Source: Ichthyophonus hoferi
Lineage: Eukaryota; Opisthokonta; Ichthyosporea; Ichthyophonida; Ichthyophonidae
Direction: 5' to 3'
Length of the DNA stretch: 64,000 bases
Assembly: GCA_002751075.1 (NCBI GenBank)
Contig: NAOQ01000007.1
Span: 160,066-224,065, forward strand
Shown piece after piece: positions 63,790 to 64,000 of the stretch. The notes below the pieces were generated by a model. That model had not been told where the DNA came from, made no database searches, and worked only from the letters and a program-made list of their open reading frames with translations. The position numbers and the translations under genes are program-made. Numbering within the stretch: position 1 is the first letter of the stretch; each line of letters begins with the position of its first letter.

Positions 63790-64000
63790 GTACGGTGGCA
63801 CTCGCCTTCTGGTCCTTACTGTGCATATCCCTCTCTCTCTGGGTTGCTATCTTGCCCACTCTTTCTTTATATATTATCTTTATCCCATCGTATGCCCGCA
63901 TACCTATTCCAGCCAGAGTATTTTAATCATGGTGAATGCCGCCTCCGTGCCTTTAATATAGGTTAGGAGGATAGGGGCTATAGGATAGGGCGGTCTTATG

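Noticed and set aside
63911-63965. Possible fourth YLPM1 exon after TATTCCAG
   Set aside because: It soon reaches an in-frame stop and does not resemble the sequence that follows DDYF in YLPM1; the true next exon is probably outside the window.

Overview
The window reads as nuclear DNA of an early-branching animal. It is AT-rich, its genes carry many short introns with standard GT...AG junctions, and it encodes animal or holozoan proteins: mitoferrin, SPCS1, MTHFS, a TNFAIP8-family protein and YLPM1. Together with a secreted chitin-binding protein and a bacterial-type alpha-2-macroglobulin, this best suits a demosponge such as an Amphimedon-like species. That assignment is inference. No rRNA, tRNA, CRISPR, bacterial operon or virus-like element was seen. 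Two runs of N (33947-33946+541, i.e. 33947-34487, and 50959-51431) are assembly gaps.

Layout: (1) 150-730, minus strand: the 5' end of an unrecognised gene leaving the left edge. (2) 4614-28936, plus: one very large gene that I resolve into 42 exons with continuous phase (6711 coding bases, 2236 residues). It encodes a signal peptide, a bacterial-type (YfhM/COG2373-like) alpha-2-macroglobulin ectodomain without a thioester motif, a C-terminal membrane segment and a short basic tail. (3) 33437-35052, plus: a secreted protein with repeated CBM14 (peritrophin-A) chitin-binding domains, interrupted by a gap. (4) 38065-40894, minus: mitoferrin, six exons, 310 residues. (5) 45266-46597, minus: signal peptidase complex subunit 1, two exons, 97 residues. 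(6) 48123-52740, plus: 5-formyltetrahydrofolate cyclo-ligase, five exons, 204 residues; its third intron holds a gap flanked by two identical 263-base copies. (7) 56119-59557, plus: a PH domain joined to a TNFAIP8/TIPE domain, five exons, 328 residues. (8) 62224 to the right edge, plus: the start of YLPM1, with a Gln/Pro-rich N-terminus and a split P-loop.

The genes are unrelated in function, as expected of a eukaryotic chromosome: extracellular defence or matrix (A2M, CBM14), mitochondrial iron import, ER signal-peptide cleavage, folate metabolism, phosphoinositide signalling and nuclear RNA/chromatin function. SPCS1 and MTHFS are divergent and share a 1.5 kb upstream region. Long AT-rich intergenic stretches (731-4613, 28937-33436, 35053-38064, 40895-45265, 46598-48122, 52741-56118, 59558-62223) hold only simple repeats and weak ORFs. 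The most notable items are the animal membrane-anchored bacterial-type A2M, two GC-AG introns needed to keep its frame, and the PH-TIPE fusion. Exon borders were derived by hand from splice signals, phase and family resemblance, not from transcripts.
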